A program made the position numbers and the translations under genes. Under the pieces are notes generated by a model. It was not told where the DNA came from, made no database searches, and worked only from the letters and a program-made list of their open reading frames with translations. 42,032 nucleotides of DNA from an uncultured Clostridia bacterium (lineage in GTDB: Bacteria; Bacillota; Clostridia; Christensenellales; Aristaeellaceae): positions 1-42,032 of the forward strand of contig CALCUD010000019.1 of assembly GCA_937906775.1 (NCBI GenBank), in the 5' to 3' direction. This document shows, piece by piece, positions 33,968 to 41,257 of this stretch; the stretch's first letter is position 1, and each line of letters begins with the position of its first letter.

Positions 33968-35320
33968 TCAGGATTTCAGCAGTCTTGCGATCTCGGCTTT
34001 TCCGGATGAGAACAGACTGTCCTCATCCAGATCGGCTACACGGCCGTCTTTCACGCGAAGGATCCCGTTTACATAGACAAGATCGCAGGGCAGATGATAA
34101 CCGACCGCGCCGAAAAGGGATTGCGGATCCATCTCTGCGCAGAGCAGTTCGGGCCGGTTTTTGCGGATCAGGAAACAATCTGCGCGGAATCCCTCGGCAA
34201 TCTGACCCAGATCCTTTTCCCGTCCGAGCAGCGAGGCGCTTCCGACGGTCGCAAGCTTCAGACACTCATAGGCGGAGGGCGCCCGATCTCCCCAGGTCAG
34301 ACGGTGCAGCAGGTATGCCGATCTGATCTCGTCCAGCATATTGCTTCCGTCATTGCTGGCGGAACCGTCAACCGCGAGACCGATCCGGCCGCCTAGCGCC
34401 AGAATATCCGGAACGCGGCAGACGCCGGAATGAAGCTTCATATTGGAATTCGGGCAGTGGGCGATCCCGGTGCCGGTTTGACTGAGAAGCCTGAGTTCCG
34501 CGTCGTTCATATGAATGCCGTGGGCATACCAGACATCTTCTCCGAGCCAGCCTACGGATTCCATATAGGCGACCGGCCGGCAGCCGAAACGGGAAACGGT
34601 GTAGTTTTCTTCGTCCATGGTCTCGCCGACATGCGTGTGCAGGCGCGCTCCGTACTGTCGGGCCAGTATTGCGCTTTCCCGCAGAAGATCCCCTGAAACG
34701 GAGAACGGGGAACAGGGAGCCAGGGCGAGGTCGCGCATGCCGTCGTGCGTATCCAGATGATACAGTTTCAGCAACCGCTCCGAGTCCTTCAGGATCTCAT
34801 CCACAGACTGAACCACGCTGTCCGGCGGAAGACCGCCGTCCTTGACGGAAAGATCCATGCTTCCGCGGGAGGCGAAAAAACGGATCCCGAGTTTTTCGGC
34901 CGCTGCCATCTGACTTGAAATCAGATCGCCGGAACCGTCGGGAAAGACATAGTGATGGTCGAACACGGTCGTACATCCGTATTTGAGGAGCTCAGCCATT
35001 CCGGCTGTGGAGGACAGATATACGGTTTCCTCATTCAGATTCTTCCAGATTTCATACAGTGCTTTCAGCCAGGGGAAAAGTTCCAGCCCCTGGACCTGCG
35101 GCAGGCTTCGCGTGAAGTACTGGTACAGATGATGATGTGTGTTGATGAGCCCGGGATACATGAAATACTCCGAGGCGTCGACCGTTTCATCGGGCTGTTC
35201 CGGCAACCGGCCGATTTTCACGATCCGGCTGTCCCGAAACCATACGTCCGTATGGCGAAGAACATGATCCTCCCGGTTGCACGTCACGACGGTATCAACA
35301 TTTTTCAGCCGTGTAAGCAT
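33968..35320 (-). CDS. 8-oxoguanine deaminase-like amidohydrolase
   Basis: A 450-residue amidohydrolase of the AtzB/8-oxoguanine deaminase branch. Metal ligands are His62 and His64 in NTHHHLYQ, a His in LHTHVGETMDEENY, one in WYAHGIHMND and the Asp in LAVDGSASNDGSNM. The run VSRFGCRPVAYMESVGWLG followed by THCPNSNMK-type sequence (IAHCPNSNMKL) is characteristic of bacterial 8-oxoguanine deaminases, which release ammonia and urate. That places it at the entry to the urate island. The start at 35320 has AAAGGAG upstream; a longer frame to 35800 is antisense to mocA. It has its own promoter overlapped by a 16-bp palindrome. Related substrates such as isoguanine or guanine are possible. Confidence 0.8.
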   Translation of the reverse strand: MLTRLKNVDTVVTCNREDHVLRHTDVWFRDSRIVKIGRLPEQPDETVDASEYFMYPGLINTHHHLYQYFTRSLPQVQGLELFPWLKALYEIWKNLNEETVYLSSTAGMAELLKYGCTTVFDHHYVFPDGSGDLISSQMAAAEKLGIRFFASRGSMDLSVKDGGLPPDSVVQSVDEILKDSERLLKLYHLDTHDGMRDLALAPCSPFSVSGDLLRESAILARQYGARLHTHVGETMDEENYTVSRFGCRPVAYMESVGWLGEDVWYAHGIHMNDAELRLLSQTGTGIAHCPNSNMKLHSGVCRVPDILALGGRIGLAVDGSASNDGSNMLDEIRSAYLLHRLTWGDRAPSAYECLKLATVGSASLLGREKDLGQIAEGFRADCFLIRKNRPELLCAEMDPQSLFGAVGYHLPCDLVYVNGILRVKDGRVADLDEDSLFSSGKAEIARLLKS

Positions 35321-35345
35321 GGATGATTCTCCTTTTCTGCTATGC

Positions 35346-35361
35346 CCGGAGTATACTCCGG
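35346..35361. promoter_or_regulatory. 16-bp perfect palindrome (operator)
   Basis: CCGGAGTATACTCCGG is a perfect 16-bp palindrome. Its centre contains the -10 box of the deaminase promoter, so a dimeric repressor bound here would block initiation. It lies about 25 bp from the -35 of the divergent mocA promoter and could affect both genes. Confidence 0.75.
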
Positions 35362-35378
35362 CAGGAACAAATTGACAA
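35350..35378 (-). promoter_or_regulatory. Promoter of the 8-oxoguanine deaminase gene
   Basis: On the minus strand TTGTCA (35373-35378) and TATACT (35350-35355) are 17 bp apart. The -10 is inside the 16-bp palindrome. Confidence 0.75.
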
Positions 35379-35385
35379 GAACAGG

Positions 35386-35413
35386 TTGAAAAGCAAACGG
35401 TTCGTGATATAGT
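35386..35413 (+). promoter_or_regulatory. Promoter of mocA
   Basis: TTGAAA (35386-35391) and TATAGT (35408-35413) are 16 bp apart, with TGA before the -10 (extended -10). Start of transcription near 35420 leaves only about 20 bases before the GTG start of mocA. Confidence 0.68.
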
Positions 35414-35438
35414 GAAGAAAGTAAAGGGGAGGGTGTGC

Positions 35439-36014
35439 GTGAAAACTGGCTGTGTGATCCTTGCGGCAGGCCGGGGCGAAAGATTCGGCGGAAACAAAAT
35501 GACTGCGCCGGCGGCGGGAGTCCCTTTACTGGAACGGACCGTCCGAAACATTCCGACGGAATGTTTCGGACAGGTGATTGCCGTCGTCAGCAGTGAGGAA
35601 ACAGAGATCCTTTGCGCACGGATCGGAGTGAAAACGGTCCGATATTCCGGAGGACCTGTGTCCGACAGTATCCGGGAAGGACTCCGCTCCATGAGGGAAA
35701 CGGACGCCTGCCTGTTTGTCAACGGAGACCAACCGCTGATCCGGCCGCAGAGTATCCGCAGGATCCTGCAGGCCGGTGAAAGCCATCCGGGAGCCATCAT
35801 ACGGCTCGCCTGGGCAGGAACATCCGGAAGTCCTGTGCTTTTCCCGTCGGGAGCATTTTCAGAACTGGAATCCCTGACGGGAGATACCGGCGGACGTCAG
35901 GTGATCCGGAGCGGAAAATATGCCGTGCTGACGGTGGAGGCGGAAACCGGGGCGGAACTTCTGGATATCGATACGGTGAAGGAAATGCAGGAATTATCCG
36001 GTTTGTTTGATTGA
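35439..36014 (+). CDS. mocA: Molybdenum cofactor cytidylyltransferase (MocA-like)
   Basis: A 191-residue MobA-like nucleotidyltransferase. The nucleotide loop is LAAGRGERFGGNKM (residues 8-21), VNGDQPLI is the metal-binding motif, and GTSGSPVLFP is the conserved later motif. MocA attaches CMP to molybdopterin, giving the dinucleotide form used by xanthine-dehydrogenase-type enzymes, so it matures XdhA and XdhD. E. coli mocA lies in the same kind of cluster. The start is GTG at 35439 with AAAGGGGAGGG upstream; an in-frame GTG at 35412 overlaps the -10 box and was rejected. It is divergent from the deaminase and ends at a strong terminator. Confidence 0.88.
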   Translation: MKTGCVILAAGRGERFGGNKMTAPAAGVPLLERTVRNIPTECFGQVIAVVSSEETEILCARIGVKTVRYSGGPVSDSIREGLRSMRETDACLFVNGDQPLIRPQSIRRILQAGESHPGAIIRLAWAGTSGSPVLFPSGAFSELESLTGDTGGRQVIRSGKYAVLTVEAETGAELLDIDTVKEMQELSGLFD

Positions 36015-36019
36015 AAAAG

Positions 36020-36061
36020 GCGGCATCTATATGATCTGATCACAGAGATGCCGCTTTTTTT
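36020..36061. terminator. Bidirectional terminator after mocA
   Basis: GCGGCATCT pairs with AGATGCCGC (9 bp), flanked by five A on the left and seven T on the right, so it can terminate mocA on the plus strand and the convergent gene on the minus strand. Confidence 0.88.
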
Positions 36062-36068
36062 ATGCGTT

Positions 36069-36878
36069 TCAGTCTGAACCGCCGTCCGACAGAACAGACA
36101 GGATATAGGGATCGTCTTTGGTCCCGGAACCGCCCGAGAAAGTTACCTTGCTCATACGGACCCGGATGGCCGGACGGATCCCGACGTTGTCACGCGTGGT
36201 TCCGGCCCAGCTGAGATGACCGTCAAAACCGACGATCTGACATTTCTGATTGACGCCCGTTGTGATCTTGTTCAGACGGTGGACCCAAAAAGTCGCGCCG
36301 TATTTTCCTGCGTTGGGACCGCGATAAACGCCGAGCGACTGCGCATAGGGCGTGCAATCGCACATCCGGCCTTCCGAATATCCTTCGTGAATATTTTTCG
36401 GCCAGCCGTAGACGCCGATAAAGTCCGTATTGGGGGGGAGAAACAGTTTGGGCATGGAATCGTCCAGAACGGATTGCTCTGATTCCGTGAACATTCTCGG
36501 GAGCATTTCTTCGTTCATGTACTGATAGAGAAGACTGTCGTACAGATCAAGGACCAGTTCGGAATGGTGGCTGTCAGGCCCTTCGGCAATCCTGTGAGCA
36601 TCCATTACATATCTGGCCAGCAGATAGGCGATATCCTCGTCTTCAAAAGTATCCAGAACCATCCAGACAACGGGATCGTCTTCCGCGTACACTTTCGTTT
36701 CCTGCTTGGTGCCCTCGTTTTCAATATGATCCACCGTAGCCTGGGGATAGGTGCCGAAAGATACGTACTGGTATTTGTCCGTTTTATTCCAGCCGCGGAA
36801 AGGGGCCCCGGCCAGGGAGGGGAGAACAAGGCAGAACGTCAGCAGGAAGACAAGAACCGCAGACAGGAATTTCTTCAA
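36069..36878 (-). CDS. Secreted DUF6273-like protein
   Basis: A 269-residue exported protein. The N-terminus is a signal peptide (KKFLSAVLVFLLTFCLVLPSLA). The body has YVSFGTYPQ near the start, PVVWMVLD and a C-terminal DNVGIRPAIRVRMS, the pattern of DUF6273 domains common in clostridial secreted and cell-surface proteins and related to sulfatase-modifying/C-type-lectin-like folds. The function is unknown. The start is judged to be TTG at 36878, because AGGAG lies eight bases before it, whereas the upstream GTG at 36887 directly abuts the site. It has its own promoter and terminates at the mocA hairpin. Confidence 0.75.
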   Translation of the reverse strand: MKKFLSAVLVFLLTFCLVLPSLAGAPFRGWNKTDKYQYVSFGTYPQATVDHIENEGTKQETKVYAEDDPVVWMVLDTFEDEDIAYLLARYVMDAHRIAEGPDSHHSELVLDLYDSLLYQYMNEEMLPRMFTESEQSVLDDSMPKLFLPPNTDFIGVYGWPKNIHEGYSEGRMCDCTPYAQSLGVYRGPNAGKYGATFWVHRLNKITTGVNQKCQIVGFDGHLSWAGTTRDNVGIRPAIRVRMSKVTFSGGSGTKDDPYILSVLSDGGSD

Positions 36879-36964
36879 AACGATCACTCCTACAAAAGTG
36901 ATGAGGAATCAGAACCGAACCGGAAAACAGGGGATCCGGAAACGGCGTCCCGATATCAGAATCC

Positions 36965-36993
36965 AATATACAACACTCTTCCGGAACTGACAA
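36965..36993 (-). promoter_or_regulatory. Promoter of the DUF6273-like gene
   Basis: On the minus strand TTGTCA (36988-36993) and TATATT (36965-36970) are 17 bp apart. Confidence 0.65.
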
Positions 36994-37016
36994 GTGGCAG
37001 TTTGACCCGGGTGGGG

Positions 37017-37045
37017 TTGTGTTCCCGCCAAAAGATGAGTATAAT
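37017..37045 (+). promoter_or_regulatory. Promoter of the peptidoglycan-binding/flippase-like pair
   Basis: TTGTGT (37017-37022) and a perfect TATAAT (37040-37045) are 17 bp apart on the plus strand, about 70 bases before the first gene. Confidence 0.68.
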
Positions 37046-37116
37046 CAGAATGTTTCGCACAGAATGACCGGGTGGAACACAGTTGCGACCCAAGTGACTG
37101 ATAAAGGAATGAACTG

Positions 37117-37563
37117 ATGAATGATCCGAACCGGAACCCCATGAAATCGTGGATGACAGCGCTGGCGATCCTGCTTCTGGCGGCTTTGCTGACAGGATTG
37201 GGGTTTCTGATCGCACAGACCGGTCCACTGATCGCTGAAACGAAACGGGAAATGAGTCTGACCCCGACACCCCTGCCGGTCTGGCCGGATTCTGTGATGC
37301 TTGTAACGCCGGATCCGGATGCGCCAACGCCGGAGCCTGTACTCCGGACAGGATCCGCAGGACAGGAAGTCAAAGATCTGCAAAGCCGTCTGTATACCCT
37401 CGGATACTATTCCGGCGATATTGACGGACAGTTCGGAACCGGGACACGGGACGCTGTCAGCGCATTTCAGCGCGCAAACGGGCTGGACGCGGACGGTATT
37501 GCCGGAAGCGAGACGAAGAGTCTGCTTTATTCTCCGAATGCAAAACCTTTTTCAATGCCCTGA
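37117..37563 (+). CDS. Membrane-anchored peptidoglycan-binding domain protein
   Basis: A 148-residue protein with a short cytoplasmic N-terminus, one membrane segment (about residues 12-35), a Thr/Pro-rich spacer (TPTPLP, DPDAPTPEP) and a C-terminal PG_binding_1 domain (residues 75-138: GSAGQEVKDLQSRLYTLGYY, GTRDAVSAFQRANGLDADGI). It likely holds the membrane to the cell wall; there is no catalytic domain. AAAGGA precedes the start. The flippase-like gene follows by 20 bases, probably in the same transcript. Confidence 0.83.
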   Translation: MNDPNRNPMKSWMTALAILLLAALLTGLGFLIAQTGPLIAETKREMSLTPTPLPVWPDSVMLVTPDPDAPTPEPVLRTGSAGQEVKDLQSRLYTLGYYSGDIDGQFGTGTRDAVSAFQRANGLDADGIAGSETKSLLYSPNAKPFSMP

Positions 37564-37583
37564 ACGGAAAGTGAGGAAACCGG

Positions 37584-38597
37584 ATGAAAGCCGGAACAAA
37601 ACGCCTGCTGAATTTTCTTTTGATTTTCGGCACGCTGGCTATTGTCCTTATTGTCGGATTTAACGGTAAGGATTTCGGAAAAACCGTTGCCGCAGTCGGA
37701 AGTCTGCCCCTGAAGGCTGCGTTTCTCTGCGTAGCCGCTTATCTGGGCTATCTGTTTTTGGACGGGCTGGCGGTATGGTATTTTCTGCGCAGACAGAACT
37801 GCGGGATCTCGTTGGGATACGCTTTTTTTGTGGCGGTCGTCGGCCAGTATTACTGCAATATCACGCCGGGCGCGAGCGGCGGGCAGCCGATGCAGGTTTA
37901 CTATCTGAAAAGGAAAGCTGTCCCGATCGGGCTCGGGACTTCATCCCTGCTTGTCAAACTGTTTTGCTTTCAGTTTATGCTTCAGGTCCTTGCTACTGCT
38001 TTCTGGATCATTTATCCGGATTTTATCCGGGAGAATGTCGGCGGCAGCATGTGGATCCTGATCCTGGGTTACGCCTACAACGCGGTAGTCGTCATTTTGC
38101 TGCTGCTTGTGGCGGTGAACCGCAGGATCGTTCACGCCATTGTGATGGGGTGTATCAAAATCGGTACCAAACTGCATATCTGCAAGGATCCCGAAGGGGC
38201 AAAGATCCGTTGGGAAGATACGGTGGATAATTTTCACGAAAGCATTGCTCTGCTTCGGAAACATCCCAGGGATCTTGCGGTTCAGCTGTTGATCGGCGGG
38301 ACGCAGCTGCTGGTACTGATGCTTGTAATCTGGTTCCTGTATCGCGAGTTCGGGATCCCGGGCGCGGGCTGGGGCGCGATGACGGCGCTGGGGATCATGA
38401 TCTATATCAGCGCGAGTTATACGCCGCTGCCCGGAGCGTCCGGGGCGCAGGAAGGCGTTTTCAGCCTGTATCTGTCCAGACTTTTTCCGGATGATTATCT
38501 GTTTGTGACGTTGCTTCTGTGGCGTTTTTTCACCTATTATCTCAGCCTGATCCTCGGCGCGGTTACCACGGTGGCCGACAGCTTCAGAAAGAGATAA
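37584..38597 (+). CDS. Flippase-like / LPG-synthase-TM-family membrane protein
   Basis: A 337-residue polytopic protein of the UPF0104/YbhN family, related to the membrane domain of lysyl-phosphatidylglycerol synthase (MprF). It has about eight membrane segments and the two family motifs NITPGASGGQPMQVYYL (about residue 93) and YTPLPGASGAQEGVF (about 275). The cytoplasmic aminoacyl-transfer domain of MprF is absent, so it probably flips or moves a lipid rather than making it. GTGAGGAAA precedes the start. It is convergent with the O-antigen-ligase-type gene. Confidence 0.84.
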   Translation: MKAGTKRLLNFLLIFGTLAIVLIVGFNGKDFGKTVAAVGSLPLKAAFLCVAAYLGYLFLDGLAVWYFLRRQNCGISLGYAFFVAVVGQYYCNITPGASGGQPMQVYYLKRKAVPIGLGTSSLLVKLFCFQFMLQVLATAFWIIYPDFIRENVGGSMWILILGYAYNAVVVILLLLVAVNRRIVHAIVMGCIKIGTKLHICKDPEGAKIRWEDTVDNFHESIALLRKHPRDLAVQLLIGGTQLLVLMLVIWFLYREFGIPGAGWGAMTALGIMIYISASYTPLPGASGAQEGVFSLYLSRLFPDDYLFVTLLLWRFFTYYLSLILGAVTTVADSFRKR

Positions 38598-38662
38598 CGT
38601 TTTTTTCAGATTTTCTTCACACAACGGGCATCTCTTCATTACCGACCGCCTTTATGATGAAT

Positions 38663-40039
38663 TCACAACGAAGGGGGATCGGATCTTTCTTCTTTATATA
38701 AATCCCTGTCCCGCTGCAGACCGGATGAAACATGTTCCGGAAAACGGCGGGACAGACTATTATCCGCCAGTCCGCACAGTACCCAGAACATAGGGGTCAC
38801 GATACAGACGGAAAATGAGAAAAATGCCTGAACAGCGTAGCACAGAACCGCCATGGCAGGAGCCTGCGGGATTCCGTTTCCGGCAAAGGCGCTGCGGACG
38901 ACCGGATAAACAACGGCGATCAATAACAGAAGATACAGCAGCAACGCGGGCAGACCGTTATTGGTCAGCAAAGCAAGATATTCATTGTGCGGGTTGTCGA
39001 AAAAACGGGGAAGCGCGAGACCGCCCTGCGAGGCCGGAAGCTCGATCCCGTTCACATTCAGGAATTCATTGAATCTTGGCATGAAAGAATCACAGCCGCC
39101 GCCTGTCAGCGGACTTTCGCGGAAAAGGCGGAGACTGTTCAGCCACACGGCGATCCGGTTGCCGCCGAACGAGAGCTGCAAACGCCCGTGCAATATTTCG
39201 TGCAATTCCCAGATGCTGCCGCTTTGTCCGGGCCAGAACCAGACGAGTACGAAAACAGACAGCAGCAACGCCCCAAACGCCGGAAGACGAAGACGGCGGG
39301 GAATACGGGCAAAACCCAGGAACAGCGCCAGAACGCCGAGAGCGATCCATCCGGACCGGACGCCTGTCATAAGGATCAGCGTCAGGCTCCAGAGGGCGCC
39401 GATCCCGCAAAAGATCCGATCCGTCCGGGTAGTTTCTTTCCGAAACAGCGAAGTCAGGGACAGCGCTGCAACAAGCGTCAAATACCCGCTGCACATATCG
39501 ATATTTCCGACGGTTCCCTGAAATTCATGACTTGTGGCGTAACTCTTTCCCTGCGGATACAATCCCAGAGGATTTCCGCCTCCGCGCTGGATAAGAGCAA
39601 TGATCCCGAACACGGTTACTCCTGCCGTGACGGCATGAAGCACCCGGCTGAGGTCGATACGTGACCCTTGGAAACAGAAAAAAAGTGTCAGATAGCAGAG
39701 CCGGGTCAGCAATCCTTCCCGCCGGGAGGAGCAGCCGATCCACTGTTCGCGGGCAGGTCTGCCGCCGGTCAGGGTGGTACAGACAAGCCACATGAGCAGC
39801 AATACAGTTGTAACCGAAGAAAGAGAAAGACGAAACGGATATGCGCAGCCGCGGGACCGGGAACGGACAGCGTCCGCCGATCGCAGCAGTACGGTCAGAC
39901 CGGTCAGAAGCAGCATCAGATTCCATTTATCACGTGTGATCGTCTCATAGGTGAAGCCTGAAAGCAGGGGAAAAAGGCCCAGCCAGACACAGGCCGCAGC
40001 CGTCATCAGCGGTGATGCCGCCGTTTGCTTTTCTTTCAC
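38663..40039 (-). CDS. O-antigen ligase/polymerase-type membrane protein
   Basis: A 458-residue protein with about eleven membrane segments and the Wzy_C signature around TGVRSGWIALGVL and FDNPHNEYLALLTNNGL, which lies in the large extracellular loop before the last segments. Such proteins polymerise or transfer cell-surface polysaccharides, or glycosylate surface proteins, in Gram-positive bacteria. No glycan biosynthesis genes are nearby, so its partner is unknown. The start is GTG at 40039, with TGAGG four bases upstream. It is divergent from the carbohydrate ABC transporter. Confidence 0.82.
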   Translation of the reverse strand: MKEKQTAASPLMTAAACVWLGLFPLLSGFTYETITRDKWNLMLLLTGLTVLLRSADAVRSRSRGCAYPFRLSLSSVTTVLLLMWLVCTTLTGGRPAREQWIGCSSRREGLLTRLCYLTLFFCFQGSRIDLSRVLHAVTAGVTVFGIIALIQRGGGNPLGLYPQGKSYATSHEFQGTVGNIDMCSGYLTLVAALSLTSLFRKETTRTDRIFCGIGALWSLTLILMTGVRSGWIALGVLALFLGFARIPRRLRLPAFGALLLSVFVLVWFWPGQSGSIWELHEILHGRLQLSFGGNRIAVWLNSLRLFRESPLTGGGCDSFMPRFNEFLNVNGIELPASQGGLALPRFFDNPHNEYLALLTNNGLPALLLYLLLLIAVVYPVVRSAFAGNGIPQAPAMAVLCYAVQAFFSFSVCIVTPMFWVLCGLADNSLSRRFPEHVSSGLQRDRDLYKEERSDPPSL

Positions 40040-40075
40040 CTTTCCTCACCGTCCAACATTGTATTGAGTCCCGGA

Positions 40076-40104
40076 TTGTGATAGTATGACACTGGCAGTA
40101 TAGC
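40076..40104 (+). promoter_or_regulatory. Putative promoter of the UgpC/UgpA-like operon
   Basis: TTGTGA (40076-40081) and TATAGC (40099-40104) are 17 bp apart on the plus strand. The -10 lies in the spacer of an inverted repeat CTGGCA-N11-TGCCAG (40092-40114), and a second short palindrome CTTGCGCAAG (40117-40126) follows. Confidence 0.55.
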
Positions 40105-40126
40105 TGATTGCCAGGGCTTGCGCAAG
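40092..40126. promoter_or_regulatory. Two adjacent palindromes, possible operators
   Basis: CTGGCA (40092-40097) and TGCCAG (40109-40114) form an inverted repeat around the -10 box. CTTGCGCAAG (40117-40126) is a perfect 10-bp palindrome with a central CG, a layout seen in LacI-family sites, placed just past the predicted transcription start. Confidence 0.5.
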
Positions 40127-40171
40127 AAAGGATCTGGCTGGTTCAACGCGTCAACGGGAGGGATAACTGAG

Positions 40172-41257
40172 ATGAAAGTAATGCTGGAGAACCTGACGAA
40201 ACGGTTCCCGGCCCGGGACAAAAAAGGGCAGGATGTTATCGCGGTAAACAATTTCAATTTTGAGATTCCGGACGGACAACTCGTCGGGCTGCTGGGACCC
40301 AGCGGATGCGGGAAAAGTACAACGCTCAACCTGATCAGCGGACTGGAGACCCCGACCGAAGGAAGGATCCTTTTCGGAGAAGAAGATGTGACGGAACTGC
40401 CGCCGGAGGAACGGGGCGTCGGCCTTGTTTTCCAGAACTATGCCCTGTATCCGCATCTGACGGTGCAGGATAATATCATTTTCCCGCTTCAGAATGTTAA
40501 AGGGAAACAGCGCCTGAGCCGGGATGCCATGATCGAAAAGGCGCATGAGGTTGCAAAACTGGTTCAGATCGACGGGCTGATGGAACGGAAGCCGAAGGAA
40601 CTTTCCGGCGGACAGCAGCAACGTGTTGCCATTGCCCGTGCGCTGGTCAAAATTCCCCGCGTTTTGCTGCTGGATGAACCGCTGAGCAATCTGGACGCCC
40701 GCTTGCGCCTGCAGACCCGGGAAGAGCTTCGCAGGATCCAGCGGGACACGGGCGTAACAACGGTTTTCGTGACGCATGATCAGGAAGAGGCAATGAGCAT
40801 CAGCGATCTGATCATCGTCATGAAAGAGGGAAAAGTGCATCAGATCGGCAGACCGCAGGATGTGTACGACCGGCCTGTGAATCTGTTTGTCGCTCAGTTC
40901 CTGGGAACGCCGCCCATTAATGTCCTGGCCGGCAGGATTCGCGGAGAGCAGCTGTACATCGGCGATGAAAATGTTCTGGCAATGCCCGGAAAAGAAGACC
41001 GGGAAGTCTGGGTCGGTATCCGGCCGGAAGGCTTTATTCCGGATGAGAACGGACCGCTTACCTGCCGGCTTGAACAGGTGGAGGTTATGGGCCGAGATGT
41101 GAGCATTGTGTCCACACACCCCGATATGACCGGAAAGAATATCCGTTCGATCATTCCTTCGGATACAGAGGTCAATACCGCAAGCGAAAAAGTGCATTTC
41201 AGCCTGAAACCCTATAAGGTGTTCGTATTTGACAGGGAGAGCGAGGAAAGGGTATGA
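40172..41257 (+). CDS. UgpC/MsmX/MalK-like carbohydrate ABC ATPase
   Basis: A 361-residue ATPase of the CUT1 sugar/glycerol-3-phosphate importer class: Walker A GPSGCGKSTT (about residue 42), Q-loop VFQNYALYP, signature LSGGQQQRVAIARAL, Walker B VLLLDEPLSNLDARL, switch His in VTHDQEEAMS, and a C-terminal TOBE/MalK-type regulatory region with VGIRPEGF. GGGAGGG precedes the start by nine bases. The permease start overlaps its stop by ATGA. Substrate class is sugar or glycerol phosphate; UgpC-like is the better fit because a UgpA-like permease follows. Confidence 0.87.
   Translation: MKVMLENLTKRFPARDKKGQDVIAVNNFNFEIPDGQLVGLLGPSGCGKSTTLNLISGLETPTEGRILFGEEDVTELPPEERGVGLVFQNYALYPHLTVQDNIIFPLQNVKGKQRLSRDAMIEKAHEVAKLVQIDGLMERKPKELSGGQQQRVAIARALVKIPRVLLLDEPLSNLDARLRLQTREELRRIQRDTGVTTVFVTHDQEEAMSISDLIIVMKEGKVHQIGRPQDVYDRPVNLFVAQFLGTPPINVLAGRIRGEQLYIGDENVLAMPGKEDREVWVGIRPEGFIPDENGPLTCRLEQVEVMGRDVSIVSTHPDMTGKNIRSIIPSDTEVNTASEKVHFSLKPYKVFVFDRESEERV

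Noticed and set aside
35321..35800. Longer N-terminus of the 8-oxoguanine deaminase reaching 35800
   Set aside because: It runs antisense through mocA and both promoters; the ATG at 35320 has AAAGGAG upstream and begins the amidohydrolase fold.
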